64,000 nt of DNA from Henriciella algicola (lineage in GTDB: Bacteria > Pseudomonadota > Alphaproteobacteria > Caulobacterales > Hyphomonadaceae), in contig NZ_QWGA01000003.1 in NCBI RefSeq assembly GCF_003576245.1, positions 1,054,001-1,118,000 of the forward strand, written 5' to 3'. The position numbers and the translations under genes are program-made. The notes below the pieces were generated by a model that ran no database searches, was not told the DNA's origin, and saw only the letters and a list, made by a program, of their open reading frames with translations. Positions 27,707-36,906 of this stretch are shown here, piece by piece (the stretch's first letter is position 1; every line of letters starts with the position of its first letter).

Positions 27707-28492
27707 TTAGCTAAAGTCAGGTGTGAAGCGGATATTGTCCTTCTCCAGACCCTTCAGGACGACATCGAGGCCGCCCGACTTGATCATCCACTCCAGACGG
27801 TGGTCGCGGTATTCGCGTTTGAAAAGCCCTGCTTCGACGGCGCCGCTGACATCCTGCATCCCGGAAATGCTGTCGACCGCTTCCTGCGCCGATGTCGAGA
27901 CGCTGGACCGGCCCATGGCGCGTTTGTGCCAAGCTTCGAGCTTGCTGCCCTTGGGCGGGGTGAAGCCTGACCCGGCAGACCCGTTGATATACGGCACGAC
28001 AGAAAGATCGCCCCAGCCAAAACTGTCGCCATTGAACCAGTCTCGGTCACCCAGCTCCCGCTCCAGCCAAGCATGAAGCCCGGCGATCTGCTCGCCAGCG
28101 CGCGTCATGATCCGGTCTTTCAGCTCGCCGGTCGCGCGCTTGAAGTTATTGAGCTCACCAAGGCCCCAATTGATCGGCTCATAATGGCAGTCCATCACAT
28201 CCTCGATGAGACGGACGCGGGCGCGGTCCAGCGGCGCCTTCGGCAGCATGGGCGGGGTCGGCCACTTGTCCTCGATATATTCCAGAATGATGGTGGAATC
28301 GAAGATCGCCGCATCGCCATCGCGCAGGAAGGGCACCTCGCCGCGCGGGTTGCCTGTCATGAAATCGTCCGGCGTCGAGCCTGTCCCAATCCCGGCAGGC
28401 AGGCGCGTTTCGAACTCGATCCCTTTTTCACGCAGGGAGATTTTGACCTTCTGCGCATATGGCGAGAGCGGGTGTTCGTAGACGATAAGCAT
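27707..28492 (-). CDS. Glutathione S-transferase family protein
   Basis: The 261-residue protein has an N-terminal thioredoxin-like domain (MLIVYEHPLSPYAQKVKISL, with GEVPFLRDGDAAIFDSTIILEYI as the glutathione site) and an all-helical C-terminal domain (NGDSFGWGDLSVVPYI). The catalytic residue is probably the serine in the SPYAQK segment. Its substrate is unknown. The open frame runs further upstream, but the ATG at 28492 gives the normal GST N-terminus. It lies between DUF1272 and thiE on the same strand. Confidence 0.88.
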   Translation of the reverse strand: MLIVYEHPLSPYAQKVKISLREKGIEFETRLPAGIGTGSTPDDFMTGNPRGEVPFLRDGDAAIFDSTIILEYIEDKWPTPPMLPKAPLDRARVRLIEDVMDCHYEPINWGLGELNNFKRATGELKDRIMTRAGEQIAGLHAWLERELGDRDWFNGDSFGWGDLSVVPYINGSAGSGFTPPKGSKLEAWHKRAMGRSSVSTSAQEAVDSISGMQDVSGAVEAGLFKREYRDHRLEWMIKSGGLDVVLKGLEKDNIRFTPDFS

Positions 28493-28557
28493 GTGCGGCG
28501 GCCTCCATTTATTGTGTTGTGCACAATGGACCGGCGCTGGCCCCACGGAAGGCAAGC

Positions 28558-28788
28558 CTATTTTCGTGTCAGGACGCGTTTTGTACTCGCAGGAAACTTC
28601 TCGAGCGATGTGCCCGTCCGCAATGGACGCCGGGAAAAGTCGCCGCCGCAATTGGGGCAGACATTATGGTGGACCGTACCGGCGCAATCCTCGCAGAAGG
28701 TGCACTCGAAGGAGCAGATGACCGCGCCAGCCTCATCGGCGGGCAGGTCCCTATCGCAGGTCTCGCAATTGGGGCGCATCTCAAGCAT
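28558..28788 (-). CDS. DUF1272 zinc-binding protein
   Basis: This 76-residue protein starts MLEMRPNCETCDRDLP and has cysteines arranged as CETC, CSFECTFCEDCA and CPNC, typical of the DUF1272 family and consistent with two zinc sites. Its function is unknown. The ATG at 28788 is preferred over in-frame upstream codons because the family begins LEMRPNCE. A hairpin that terminates the aldolase transcript lies just upstream. Confidence 0.82.
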   Translation of the reverse strand: MLEMRPNCETCDRDLPADEAGAVICSFECTFCEDCAGTVHHNVCPNCGGDFSRRPLRTGTSLEKFPASTKRVLTRK

Positions 28789-28810
28789 GGCCCATCCTAT
28801 CCCCGGCACA

Positions 28811-28840
28811 AAAAAGGCGCCACCTTGCGGCAGCGCCTTT
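28811..28840 (-). terminator. Terminator of the tkt/gap/pgk/fba block
   Basis: Read on the minus strand, an 8-bp stem AAAGGCGC / GCGCCTTT is followed by T's, 23 bases past the fba stop. Confidence 0.85.
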
Positions 28841-28862
28841 CAATTCTGATGGCGTCTGCTGC

Positions 28863-29756
28863 CTAGCCGGCGCGCGAGGCCTCACAGATATTGTCGATGG
28901 AATCGCCGAGCTTCGCATTGAAGTCGTCGTCCGACTGCGCAATCGACAGGCCTTCGGTGAGCGCGCGCGAGAAGCTTGCGATCATGCCGGTATTCTTCGA
29001 CAGGCGCTCACACGCCTCTTCGCGGGAATAGCCGCCCGACAGTGCGACAACGCGCATGACTTTCGGGTGGTCGACCAGCGGCTTGTAGAGGTTGGTCTCT
29101 TCCGGAAGCGTCAGCTTCAGCATGACTTCCTCACCCTCTGGCAGCTTATCAAGCTCCTTGGTGATCTCTTCGAGCAGGATCTGCTCGGCTTCCGCCTTGT
29201 CAGCGATGGTGATCGTCACTTCCGGCTCGATGATCGGCACCAGGCCGTGGCCGAGGATCTGCTTGCCGACTTCGAACTGCTGCTGCACCACAGCGGCGAT
29301 GCCGTCACGGTTTGCGGCATTGATGACAGAGCGCATCTTGGTACCGAAAATGCCCTTGTTCACGGCGCGCTTCAGAAGCTCGTCGAGACCCGGCATCGGC
29401 TTCATGACCTGCACGCCGTCTTTCTCATCGGCGAGGCCCTTGTCGACCTTCAGGAATGGCACGACGCTGCAGTCTTCCCAGAGATACTGGGCCGTCGGTT
29501 TGCCCTCGATCTCGCCGTCCATCGTCTTTTCGAAAAGGATGGCGCCCATCACCTTGTCGCCATTGAAGGCTGGCGCGGTGATGATCCGGGCACGCATGTC
29601 ATGGACGAGCGCGAACATCTCGTCATCATTGGTGTAGGCGCTTTCTTCGACGCCATAGAGACGCAGCGCCTTCGGCGTGGAGCCGCCCGACTGGTCCAGT
29701 GCTGCGATAAAGCCGTCTTTCGCGGCGGCCTGTTTTCTCATCTCTGCGTTCGGCAT
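28863..29756 (-). CDS. fba: Class I fructose-bisphosphate aldolase
   Basis: The 297-residue protein is a class I (Schiff-base) aldolase: [14 protein letters not shown] at the N-terminus, IIEPEV, and K214 in [10 protein letters not shown] as the probable Schiff-base lysine, with [11 protein letters not shown] as a phosphate-binding loop. It cleaves fructose-1,6-bisphosphate to the two triose phosphates, and runs in reverse for gluconeogenesis. It is the last gene after pgk (40-base gap) and is followed by a terminator. No class II enzyme is seen in the window. Confidence 0.93.
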   Translation of the reverse strand: MPNAEMRKQAAAKDGFIAALDQSGGSTPKALRLYGVEESAYTNDDEMFALVHDMRARIITAPAFNGDKVMGAILFEKTMDGEIEGKPTAQYLWEDCSVVPFLKVDKGLADEKDGVQVMKPMPGLDELLKRAVNKGIFGTKMRSVINAANRDGIAAVVQQQFEVGKQILGHGLVPIIEPEVTITIADKAEAEQILLEEITKELDKLPEGEEVMLKLTLPEETNLYKPLVDHPKVMRVVALSGGYSREEACERLSKNTGMIASFSRALTEGLSIAQSDDDFNAKLGDSIDNICEASRAG

Positions 29757-29796
29757 GTGGTGCGGTCCTCTTCCCCGTCGTGCAATCTTGTCAGTT

Positions 29797-30999
29797 CTAG
29801 CTTGTCTTCAGCGCCTCGACGCCCGGCAGCGGCTTGCCTTCCATCCATTCCAGGAAGGCCCCGCCAGCGGTCGAGACGAAGGTGAAATCGTCGGCAACGC
29901 CTGCATGGTTGAGTGCAGCAACCGTATCGCCGCCGCCTGCAACGGCAATCAGATTGCCATCGCGGCACCGGCTCGCCGCAGCCCGTGCGGCCTCAACCGT
30001 CGCCTTGTCGAACGGTGTCGTCTCAAACGCGCCGAGCGGGCCGTTCCAGACCAGCGTCTTGGCCGCGTCCATGGCGATCGCAAGAATGCCGACCGATTGC
30101 GGCCCGGCATCGAGGATCATCTCATTGTCAGCGACTTCGCCGGTCGAGCAGATGCGATGGTCGGCGTTCGCGGCGAACTCCTTCGCCACGACGACGTCCT
30201 GCGGCAGGATGATGTCGCATCCGGCAGCGGCTGCATTCTTCTCGATCTCGCGGCACGTATCGGTGAGGTCATGCTCACAAAGCGACTTGCCAACCGAATG
30301 GCCGCGCGCCGCGAGGAAAGTGTTCGCCATACCGCCGCCAATGGCGAGCGCATCCACTTTCGAGACGAGGTTCTTCAGAAGGTCAATCTTCGAGGAAACC
30401 TTCGCCCCGCCAACAACGGCCAGCACAGGACGCTCCGGGCTGCCCAGCGCAGCTTCCAGAGCATCGAGCTCACGCTCCATGGACTTGCCGGCATAGGCAG
30501 GCAGGCGCTGCGCCAGCCCCTCGGTGGAGACATGCGCACGGTGCGCGGCAGAGAAGGCGTCGTTGACATAGATGTCGCCGAGCTTGGCCATCTCATCGGC
30601 CAGCGCGTCGTCATTCTTGGTCTCACCCGGCTTGAACCGGGTGTTTTCCAGAAGCACGACACCGCCTTGCTGGATGGAGGCAAGCGCATTGTCCGCCGCC
30701 TCACCCACGCAATCGCTGGCGAAAGCGACAGGCGCGCCCAGCACGCTGGAGAAGGCTTCGGCAACCGGCTTGAGGCTCAACTCAGGCTTCACCTCACCCT
30801 TCGGACGACCAAAATGCGCCAGCAGCGCGACCTTCGCCCCCTTGTTCATGAGGTACTGGACGGTCGGCAAAGCTGCGCGCAGCCGCGTATCGTCAGTCAC
30901 CTCACCGGCATCGTTGACCGGCACATTGAAATCGACGCGGACAAGCGCCGTTTTCAGGGCAAGATCCTCGACATCCTCGATCCGTCTGAAGTCGGACAT
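29797..30999 (-). CDS. pgk: Phosphoglycerate kinase
   Basis: A 400-residue Pgk with [18 protein letters not shown], the hinge region [13 protein letters not shown] and the nucleotide site [10 protein letters not shown]. It transfers phosphate between 1,3-bisphosphoglycerate and ADP. It lies between gap (27 bases upstream) and fba. Confidence 0.97.
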   Translation of the reverse strand: MSDFRRIEDVEDLALKTALVRVDFNVPVNDAGEVTDDTRLRAALPTVQYLMNKGAKVALLAHFGRPKGEVKPELSLKPVAEAFSSVLGAPVAFASDCVGEAADNALASIQQGGVVLLENTRFKPGETKNDDALADEMAKLGDIYVNDAFSAAHRAHVSTEGLAQRLPAYAGKSMERELDALEAALGSPERPVLAVVGGAKVSSKIDLLKNLVSKVDALAIGGGMANTFLAARGHSVGKSLCEHDLTDTCREIEKNAAAAGCDIILPQDVVVAKEFAANADHRICSTGEVADNEMILDAGPQSVGILAIAMDAAKTLVWNGPLGAFETTPFDKATVEAARAAASRCRDGNLIAVAGGGDTVAALNHAGVADDFTFVSTAGGAFLEWMEGKPLPGVEALKTS

Positions 31000-31026
31000 G
31001 GGGACGCTCCTTGTCTGGTAGCTAGA

Positions 31027-32034
31027 CTAGAGGAATTTCGACATCGCGATGGCGGTATCGCTCATGCGCGTGGAGAAACCCCATTCATTGTCGTACCAGG
31101 ACAGCACGGAAACGAGGTTTCCGTCCATAACCTTGGTCTGGTCCATGTGGAAAACAGACGAGTGCGGGTTGTGGTTGAAGTCGATCGAGACGTTCGGCGC
31201 ATCGGTATAGCCAAGAACGCCTTTCAGCGGGCCGTCAGCGGCCTTGCGGATCGCGTCATTGATCTCTTCGACCGTCGTGTCGCGCTTGGCGAGGAATTTC
31301 AGGTCAACAACCGAGACGTTCGGGGTCGGCACGCGCATCGCGAAGCCATCAAGCTTGCCGTTCAGTTCCGGCAGGACGAGGCCGACAGCCTTGGCTGCGC
31401 CGGTCGAGGTCGGGATCATCGACATCGCAGCTGCGCGGCCGCGATAGAGGTCCTTGTGCATCGCATCCAGCGTCGGCTGGTCACCGGTGTAGGAGTGGAT
31501 CGTGGTCATGATCCCCTTGTCGATACCGATCGTGTCGTTCAGCACTTTCGCGACAGGCGACAGGCAGTTGGTCGTGCACGATGCGTTGGAGACGATGAGG
31601 TCGTCCTTGGTCAGCGTGTCATGGTTGACGCCGTAAACGATCGTCTTGTCAGCACCGGTCGCAGGTGCCGAAACGAGCACGCGCTTCGCGCCAGCTTCAA
31701 GGTGAAGGGCAGCCTTCTCCTTGGCGGTGAAGATGCCCGTACATTCCATGGCGATATCGACGCCATTTTCCTTGTGCGGCAGGTCTTTCGGGTCGCGGAT
31801 CGCCGTCACCTTGAAGGACTGGCCGCCAACCTTGATCGTGTCGCCATCGACAGAGACATCCATCGGCAGCGTGCCGTGAATGGAGTCGTATTTCAGAAGG
31901 TGCGCATTGGTCTCGACAGGACCGAGATCGTTGATCGAGACGATCTCGATATCGTCACGTCCATTTTCGAGGATCGAGCGCAGTACATTCCGGCCAATCC
32001 GGCCAAATCCGTTGATGGCTACACGAACTGCCAT
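31027..32034 (-). CDS. gap: Glyceraldehyde-3-phosphate dehydrogenase, type I
   Basis: The 335-residue enzyme has the NAD site [13 protein letters not shown], the catalytic C153 in [12 protein letters not shown], and the closing [12 protein letters not shown]. It oxidises glyceraldehyde-3-phosphate to 1,3-bisphosphoglycerate. The frame is open 41 codons further upstream, but the ATG at 32034 gives the standard N-terminus. It is separated from the ABA4-like gene by 241 bases, enough for its own promoter. Confidence 0.97.
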   Translation of the reverse strand: MAVRVAINGFGRIGRNVLRSILENGRDDIEIVSINDLGPVETNAHLLKYDSIHGTLPMDVSVDGDTIKVGGQSFKVTAIRDPKDLPHKENGVDIAMECTGIFTAKEKAALHLEAGAKRVLVSAPATGADKTIVYGVNHDTLTKDDLIVSNASCTTNCLSPVAKVLNDTIGIDKGIMTTIHSYTGDQPTLDAMHKDLYRGRAAAMSMIPTSTGAAKAVGLVLPELNGKLDGFAMRVPTPNVSVVDLKFLAKRDTTVEEINDAIRKAADGPLKGVLGYTDAPNVSIDFNHNPHSSVFHMDQTKVMDGNLVSVLSWYDNEWGFSTRMSDTAIAMSKFL

Positions 32035-32275
32035 ATTGTCTTCTCCATTCCGGCAAATATCAAAGGCTGAAAGCCCATAACTCTTGACGCCGGGGTTTAG
32101 CTGTCTCCATCGGCGGCGTCCAGCATGACACAGCCCAGAACCGTCGATCTGACGCATGGAAATGCAGGAAATCCGGCGCTTTACGCATCGTCAGCGGTCC
32201 TGAAGCCGGTAATCGGGGCGCAGTTTCGCCCTCTCCCCGCTTTTGGTAGACATCCGCCGCCACCCGTCGAATCGA

Positions 32276-32749
32276 CTAGCTGCGAGGCTCTGCGCCGCCC
32301 TCACTCGTCTCGAACAAGCTGATACCCTGCCCCCGCAGAAGACGAACAACCATGTAAGCAAGCAGGCCAACCGGCCCGAACACGAAGCTTGCAATCATGC
32401 AGGGCGCGGCAATGACATGCGGGATGTTACGGCGCGGCGCATCCCGCCCGATCCAGGCGCCCACGAACAGGTCAAAGACAAGGTAATGCGTCCAGCCGAC
32501 GATCACCCCGTTCGGATGGTCGAACAGCGCTGAGATCGCTGCGATGGAGCCCATCCCGACGCCTTCCGCAGACTGACCAAAGAACATCGAGGCGAGAAGG
32601 CAGACCGTATAGAGCGCGCCAAAGGCCAGCGGATAGATGCCCGAATGCACGACCAGCGCGGTCGTACGCCAACGCGGCGCAAACAGCAGCAGAAGCCAGG
32701 CTGGCACCACCACGGCATTGATCAGCACATATAGCAGGTTCCAGTCCAT
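32276..32749 (-). CDS. ABA4-like (DUF4281) membrane protein
   Basis: The 157-residue protein has four hydrophobic helices. Its motifs PAWLLLLFAPRW, FDHPNGVIVGWTHYLVFDLFVG and GPVGLLAYMVVRLL match the ABA4-like family, named for a plant protein needed for neoxanthin formation. The bacterial role is not known; a carotenoid or isoprenoid link is possible only by analogy. It sits between tkt (73 bases upstream) and gap on the same strand. Confidence 0.85.
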   Translation of the reverse strand: MDWNLLYVLINAVVVPAWLLLLFAPRWRTTALVVHSGIYPLAFGALYTVCLLASMFFGQSAEGVGMGSIAAISALFDHPNGVIVGWTHYLVFDLFVGAWIGRDAPRRNIPHVIAAPCMIASFVFGPVGLLAYMVVRLLRGQGISLFETSEGGAEPRS

Positions 32750-32822
32750 CAGCGGCCTCCCTCAACCCAAGCTGGGGACGGTCTAGATGAATTCTGGTGC
32801 CGCCTCCAGCCTTGGCGCGCGA

Positions 32823-34793
32823 TCAGTTGACCAGCGCGTGCGCCATCTCTGCGACCGCGTCAGGCGTGATGCCAAAACGCTCATAGAGGTCCTGATACGG
32901 CGCACTCGCACCAAAGCTGTCCATGCCGACAAAGCCGCCGCGAAGACCAATCCAGCGATCCCAGCCAAAACGGACGCCTGCCTCGACAACGATACGTGGC
33001 AGATCCTTGCCCAGCGTCTCTTCCTGATAGGCTGGCGTCTGCTCTGCGAAGAGCTCCACACACGGCATCGACACGACGCGGGCACTGATGCCGCTTGAAC
33101 GCAGCATCTCCTGCGCCGCGACAGCGATCTCGACCTCGGAGCCGGTGGCGATCAGCACGACCTGCTCATTGCCCTCACCGGAAGAGAGGACATAGCCGCC
33201 CTTGGCCGAGAGGTTCTCGTCCGTATGCGCCTTGCGCACGCTGGCCACCGTCTGACGGGTCAGCGCGATGGTCGACGGGCCGTCAGTCTTCTTCAGCGCC
33301 AGTTCCCAGCACTCAGCTGTTTCGACGCCATCTGCCGGACGAAAGACATGCATGTTCGGCATCGCCCGGAGGCTCGCGACATGTTCGACTGGCTGGTGGG
33401 TCGGGCCGTCTTCGCCAAGACCGATGGAGTCGTGCGTCATCACATGGATGACCCGTTCGCCCATCAGCGCGCCAAGGCGGATCGCCGCGCGCGAATAGTC
33501 TGCAAAGACAAGGAAGGTGCCAGAATAAGGGATAATGCCCTTGTGCAGCGCCATGCCGTTCATCGCCGCCGCCATGCCATGCTCACGCACGCCATAATGG
33601 ACGTAACGACCAGCCCAGTTGTCCGGCGTCATCGGCTCCTGGCACTTGGCCTTGGTATTGTTCGAACCGGAAAGGTCAGCAGACCCGCCAACCATTTCGG
33701 GGATCGACACCGCCAGCTTCTCCAGCACAGCGCCGGACCATTTACGGGTCGCATCATCCTTGTCGCTATCCACGACGTCCTGCTTGTGCGCGCGGACGAC
33801 CGCTTCAATGTCGCCGAGATCACCGCGCATCGCTGCATCGAACGCGTCCTTGTGGGCAGAGCCTTCATGGCGCTTTTTCCAGTCGCCATGCTGGCTGGCC
33901 GAATGGCTGCCTTCGCGCTTCCACGCGTCGGCAATGTCATCCGGCACCACGAATGGCTCATGGTCCCAGCCGATATTCTTGCGGATGCCAGCAATCTCTT
34001 CGGCGCCATAAGGGCCGCCATGGGCTTTGCCCGTGCCCGCAATCGTCGGCGCGCCATAGCCGATGATCGTCCGGCAGGCGATCATGACCGGCTTGTCCTG
34101 ATCCTGCGCCCAGCTGAGGGCCTCATGGATCTCTTCGGTGTTGTGACCGTCGATCCGCTTGGTGACCCAGCCTGCTGCTTCAAAGCGTGCGCATTGATCG
34201 GTCGAGTCGGAAAGGTCGGTGCCGCCATCAATCGTGACCGCATTATCGTCGAACAGCACGATCAGCTTGTTGAGCTTCATGTGCCCGGCCAGCGTGATCG
34301 CTTCCTGGCTGACGCCTTCCATGAGACAGCCATCGCCCGCAACGACCCAAGTCTTGTGGTCGACCAGCTCATCGCCAAAGCGCGCATTCAGGTGACGCTC
34401 GGCCATCGCCATGCCGACGGCGGTCGCGATGCCCTGGCCCAGCGGGCCGGTGGTCGTCTCGACGCCCGGCGTGACAAAGTTCTCCGGGTGGCCCGGCGTC
34501 TGTGCGCCCAACTGGCGGAAATTGCGGATGTCGTCGCGGCTGACGCTGTCATAGCCCGTCAGGTGAAGCAGCGAGTAGATCAGCATGGAGCCGTGGCCCG
34601 CCGACAGGACGAAACGGTCGCGGTCCGGCCAGTATGGATCAGCCGGGTCATGCTTCAGATAGCGCGTCCAGAGGACCGTCGCGACATCTGCCATCCCGAG
34701 GGGAAGACCCACATGTCCAGACTTTGCCTGCTCCACAGCATCCATGGAGAGCGCACGAATGGCATTCGCCATATCCTTGTGTTCAACCGCCAT
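32823..34793 (-). CDS. tkt: Transketolase
   Basis: A 656-residue transketolase. Landmarks are SGHVGLPLGMADV, GHGSMLIYSLLHLTGY, the thiamine diphosphate motif GDGCLMEG at residues 153-160, and THDSIGLGEDGPTHQPVE. It moves two-carbon units between sugar phosphates in the pentose phosphate or Calvin pathway. It heads a minus-strand block with the ABA4-like gene, gap, pgk and fba, and diverges from the DUF4164-zapA operon. Confidence 0.97.
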   Translation of the reverse strand: MAVEHKDMANAIRALSMDAVEQAKSGHVGLPLGMADVATVLWTRYLKHDPADPYWPDRDRFVLSAGHGSMLIYSLLHLTGYDSVSRDDIRNFRQLGAQTPGHPENFVTPGVETTTGPLGQGIATAVGMAMAERHLNARFGDELVDHKTWVVAGDGCLMEGVSQEAITLAGHMKLNKLIVLFDDNAVTIDGGTDLSDSTDQCARFEAAGWVTKRIDGHNTEEIHEALSWAQDQDKPVMIACRTIIGYGAPTIAGTGKAHGGPYGAEEIAGIRKNIGWDHEPFVVPDDIADAWKREGSHSASQHGDWKKRHEGSAHKDAFDAAMRGDLGDIEAVVRAHKQDVVDSDKDDATRKWSGAVLEKLAVSIPEMVGGSADLSGSNNTKAKCQEPMTPDNWAGRYVHYGVREHGMAAAMNGMALHKGIIPYSGTFLVFADYSRAAIRLGALMGERVIHVMTHDSIGLGEDGPTHQPVEHVASLRAMPNMHVFRPADGVETAECWELALKKTDGPSTIALTRQTVASVRKAHTDENLSAKGGYVLSSGEGNEQVVLIATGSEVEIAVAAQEMLRSSGISARVVSMPCVELFAEQTPAYQEETLGKDLPRIVVEAGVRFGWDRWIGLRGGFVGMDSFGASAPYQDLYERFGITPDAVAEMAHALVN

Positions 34794-34853
34794 AAGTCAC
34801 CCTGTTCCGTTTCGCTTCGCTTTGGACGCTGCCCGGCTTGGCTGTCAACCAGC

Positions 34854-34883
34854 TTGGCACTTGGGGCTGCATCCTGCTATCGG
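34854..34883 (+). promoter_or_regulatory. Predicted promoter of the DUF4164-zapA operon
   Basis: TTGGCA (34854-34859) and TATCGG (34878-34883) are 18 bases apart. The expected transcription start falls close to the ATG at 34891, which has no Shine-Dalgarno, so the transcript may be leaderless or nearly so. Confidence 0.35.
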
Positions 34884-34890
34884 ATTCGTG

Positions 34891-35166
34891 ATGGATAAAT
34901 TCAATTCGGCAACGCAAGAGCTCGAAAACGCGCTCACGCACCTTGAAGAGGCGCTCGAAGGCCTTTTCGAGAAGGCGGGCGACCCGGCTGTTGCCCGGCG
35001 CGAGCTCTCGGCCATGATTGCCGATCGCGCGCGTCTTGCCGAAGAGCTGGACCAGTCCATCGCCCGTCAGAAGGAACTTCAGGCTCTGGCAGACGAGGCT
35101 TCCGCTGCGCTCGGCTCAGCGATCGAAGAAGTCCGCTCTGCCCTCAAACGTGAACAGGATACGTGA
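34891..35166 (+). CDS. DUF4164 small coiled-coil protein
   Basis: The 91-residue protein is one long amphipathic helix (TQELENALTHLEEALEGLFEKA, EELDQSIARQKELQALADEA) as in the DUF4164 family, often encoded directly before zapA in Alphaproteobacteria. It probably forms a coiled coil and may work with ZapA in Z-ring organisation; this is inferred from position. A GTG at 34888 is an alternative start. The stop overlaps the zapA ATG by one base. Confidence 0.72.
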   Translation: MDKFNSATQELENALTHLEEALEGLFEKAGDPAVARRELSAMIADRARLAEELDQSIARQKELQALADEASAALGSAIEEVRSALKREQDT

Positions 35167-35471
35167 TGGCCAAGGCTGATATCGTCGTTCGTGGCAAGCA
35201 ATACTCCATCGCCTGCGCCCCCGGCCAGGAAGCAAGACTTGTCGATCTTGCCAGCGACCTCGACACCCGCGTGACCCAGATTGCCGACGCACTCGGCGAC
35301 ATGGGCGAAGAAAAACTCCTCCTGATTGCCGCCCTCGCCCTTCTCGATGAACTCGATGACGCCCAGCGCAACCTTGCCACGTCCGGCGGGTCTGACCGGG
35401 CTGCCGCCGCCATTGGCGATGCCGCCGCCCGCATTCGCGCGCTGACCGAACGCATTGAGGCGGGTCAGTGA
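35166..35471 (+). CDS. zapA: Cell division protein ZapA
   Basis: The 101-residue protein has the ZapA layout: MAKADIVVRGKQYSIACAPGQE (beta head), LVDLASDLDTRVTQIAD, then LLLIAALALLDELDDAQ and a C-terminal helix for tetramer formation. ZapA cross-links FtsZ filaments at the division site. The ATG at 35166 overlaps the previous stop (TGATG); a GTG at 35163 is also in frame. The stop overlaps the next gene by four bases. Confidence 0.88.
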   Translation: MAKADIVVRGKQYSIACAPGQEARLVDLASDLDTRVTQIADALGDMGEEKLLLIAALALLDELDDAQRNLATSGGSDRAAAAIGDAAARIRALTERIEAGQ

Positions 35472-36220
35472 CGCCCGGAAAAGACCTCAGCGTCCTCATT
35501 CCATTCTACAACGAAGCTGGAAACGCCGCGCCGCTCATCGAAGAGATCAAGGGCGCGCTTGATGGCATCGATTATGAAATCGTCTGCGTGAATGACTGCT
35601 CTGACGACACGACCGGCGAAGAACTTGAAGCCGCCCGCCTCACAATGCCCGACCGGATCATCGTGCGCACCCATGTCCAGCGCGCGGGCAAGTCGGCTGC
35701 ACTGATGACGGGCCTGCGGGAAGTATCAGGCCGCTGGACGCAGCTGCTCGATGGCGACGGCCAGAACGATATCGCTGACACGCGCCGCCTCTGGGACGCT
35801 ATCGTCGCGCCGGGCGGCACAGGCCGACTCGGCCTCATCGCGGGCAAGCGCAACAGCCGCAATGATAGCGGCTTCAAATGGCTGCAATCGCGCATCGCCA
35901 ATGGCGTGCGCCGCTTCCTGCTGCGTGACGATGCGACCGATACAGGGTGCGGCTGGAAGCTGATGCGCACCGACGCCTTCAGGGAGCTACCCTATTTCGC
36001 CTCGATGCACCGTTTCCTGCCCGCCCTGTTCAAGCGCGCAGGCTGGGAGGTGCGCGAGGAACTCGTCAACGACCGCCGCCGCTGGCATGGCAGCTCCAAA
36101 TACGGCTTTCTCGGACGCCTCGGCGCTGGCATCGCTGACCTGATCGGCATGTTCTGGCTGGTCCGGCGCGGCAAACCCGGCATCGCGGCCGAATGGAATG
36201 ATCCGCGGGCGGGCGACTGA
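35468..36220 (+). CDS. Glycosyltransferase family 2 protein (dolichyl-phosphate mannose synthase-like)
   Basis: The 250-residue GT-A protein begins LSVLIPFYNEAGN, has VNDCSDDTTGE, and a metal-binding DGDGQND (D95, D97). The RAGKSAALMTGL and GCGWKLMRTDAF segments resemble polyprenyl-phosphate glycosyltransferases. No clear membrane anchor is seen. It probably moves a sugar to a polyprenyl phosphate or lipid carrier; donor and acceptor are unknown. The GTG start overlaps the zapA stop (GTGA), an unusual position because many Alphaproteobacteria have 6S RNA after zapA. Confidence 0.8.
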   Translation: MTPGKDLSVLIPFYNEAGNAAPLIEEIKGALDGIDYEIVCVNDCSDDTTGEELEAARLTMPDRIIVRTHVQRAGKSAALMTGLREVSGRWTQLLDGDGQNDIADTRRLWDAIVAPGGTGRLGLIAGKRNSRNDSGFKWLQSRIANGVRRFLLRDDATDTGCGWKLMRTDAFRELPYFASMHRFLPALFKRAGWEVREELVNDRRRWHGSSKYGFLGRLGAGIADLIGMFWLVRRGKPGIAAEWNDPRAGD

Positions 36221-36234
36221 AGCCATCCCCGCCT

Positions 36235-36439
36235 CCCCAGCGGAAGCTGGGGCCATGGCGGTTGAGTGCGCACTTTTCTGGCAGCGCAGAGTAAAAATCG
36301 CGGAACTGTCCGGCCCAAAGCTCAGACAACCGAAGACACCTGCGAAGGCAGGTGTCCATGGACGACCGTCACTTCCATTTGAAATAGCTAACGTCGCGCT
36401 CTGGATGCCTGCCTACGCAGGCATTTTCGGTTGGTTGAG
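36235..36439. repeat. Spacer with nested palindromic repeat
   Basis: The spacer after the glycosyltransferase holds a hairpin CCCCAGC / GCTGGGG (36235-36252) and a larger nested inverted repeat. Two 32-base arms (36327-36358 and 36402-36433) are inverted copies of each other, with matching ends CAACCGAA / TTCGGTTG. Each arm also folds on itself (ACACCTGC / GCAGGTGT in one, ATGCCTGC / GCAGGCAT in the other). The differences between arms preserve pairing inside each hairpin. The symmetry extends weakly to 36321 and 36439. No gene is seen. Confidence 0.65.
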
Positions 36440-36459
36440 TTCAAAATGCTCCGCCAAAA

Positions 36460-36903
36460 CTAGTCCAGCGACGCGAAGAAGTCCTCGTAGAGAAACGCCG
36501 CTTCTTCTTCCAGAAACCCGGTCTCGATCTCGATCCCGGCCGCTTCAATCGCGGCCTTGCCGCCCGCCCCTTTGGGATGGCGGTCCATCACCGCCACGAA
36601 CACCTTCGCAACACCCGCCTCGATGAGCCGGTGCGAGCAGGACGCCTCGCCGGTAGAGCGCTCACGGCATGGCTCCAGCGTGACATAGGCAGTCGTGCCC
36701 GGAGGCAGCTTGCCTTCAAACAAGGTCAGCGCCAGCTGCTCCGCATGGGGCCGCCCACCATCACCCGTTGCACCCTCGGATAGACGGCGCCCGTCGGCGC
36801 TTATCAGGACGCAGCCGACCGATGGATTTTCTCCCGTGCGGCCATGCTGGGCGCGGGCAAGCTCGATTGCCCGGCGCATTGCATCTTGGTCTTGCTGACG
36901 CAT
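36460..36903 (-). CDS. Stand-alone RibD-type cytidine/pyrimidine deaminase
   Basis: The 147-residue protein is only the deaminase half of a RibD-like enzyme: GENPSVGCVLISADGR, H53-A-E55, and zinc cysteines C79 and C89 in LEPCRERSTGEASC. RibD deaminates a pyrimidine in riboflavin synthesis, but full RibD is about 360 residues with a reductase domain absent here. It could be a riboflavin-type or nucleotide/modified-base deaminase. It begins three bases before the gpmA stop region on the same strand, downstream of gpmA. Confidence 0.8.
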   Translation of the reverse strand: MRQQDQDAMRRAIELARAQHGRTGENPSVGCVLISADGRRLSEGATGDGGRPHAEQLALTLFEGKLPPGTTAYVTLEPCRERSTGEASCSHRLIEAGVAKVFVAVMDRHPKGAGGKAAIEAAGIEIETGFLEEEAAFLYEDFFASLD

Positions 36904-36906
36904 CGA

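Noticed and set aside
29677-32070. A 797-codon plus-strand open frame across fba, pgk and gap
   Set aside because: It runs antisense to three intact metabolic genes. The length reflects GC-rich codon bias, not a gene.
35468-35700. 6S RNA expected after zapA
   Set aside because: The glycosyltransferase coding sequence begins inside the zapA stop, leaving no room. No 6S-like fold was recognised.
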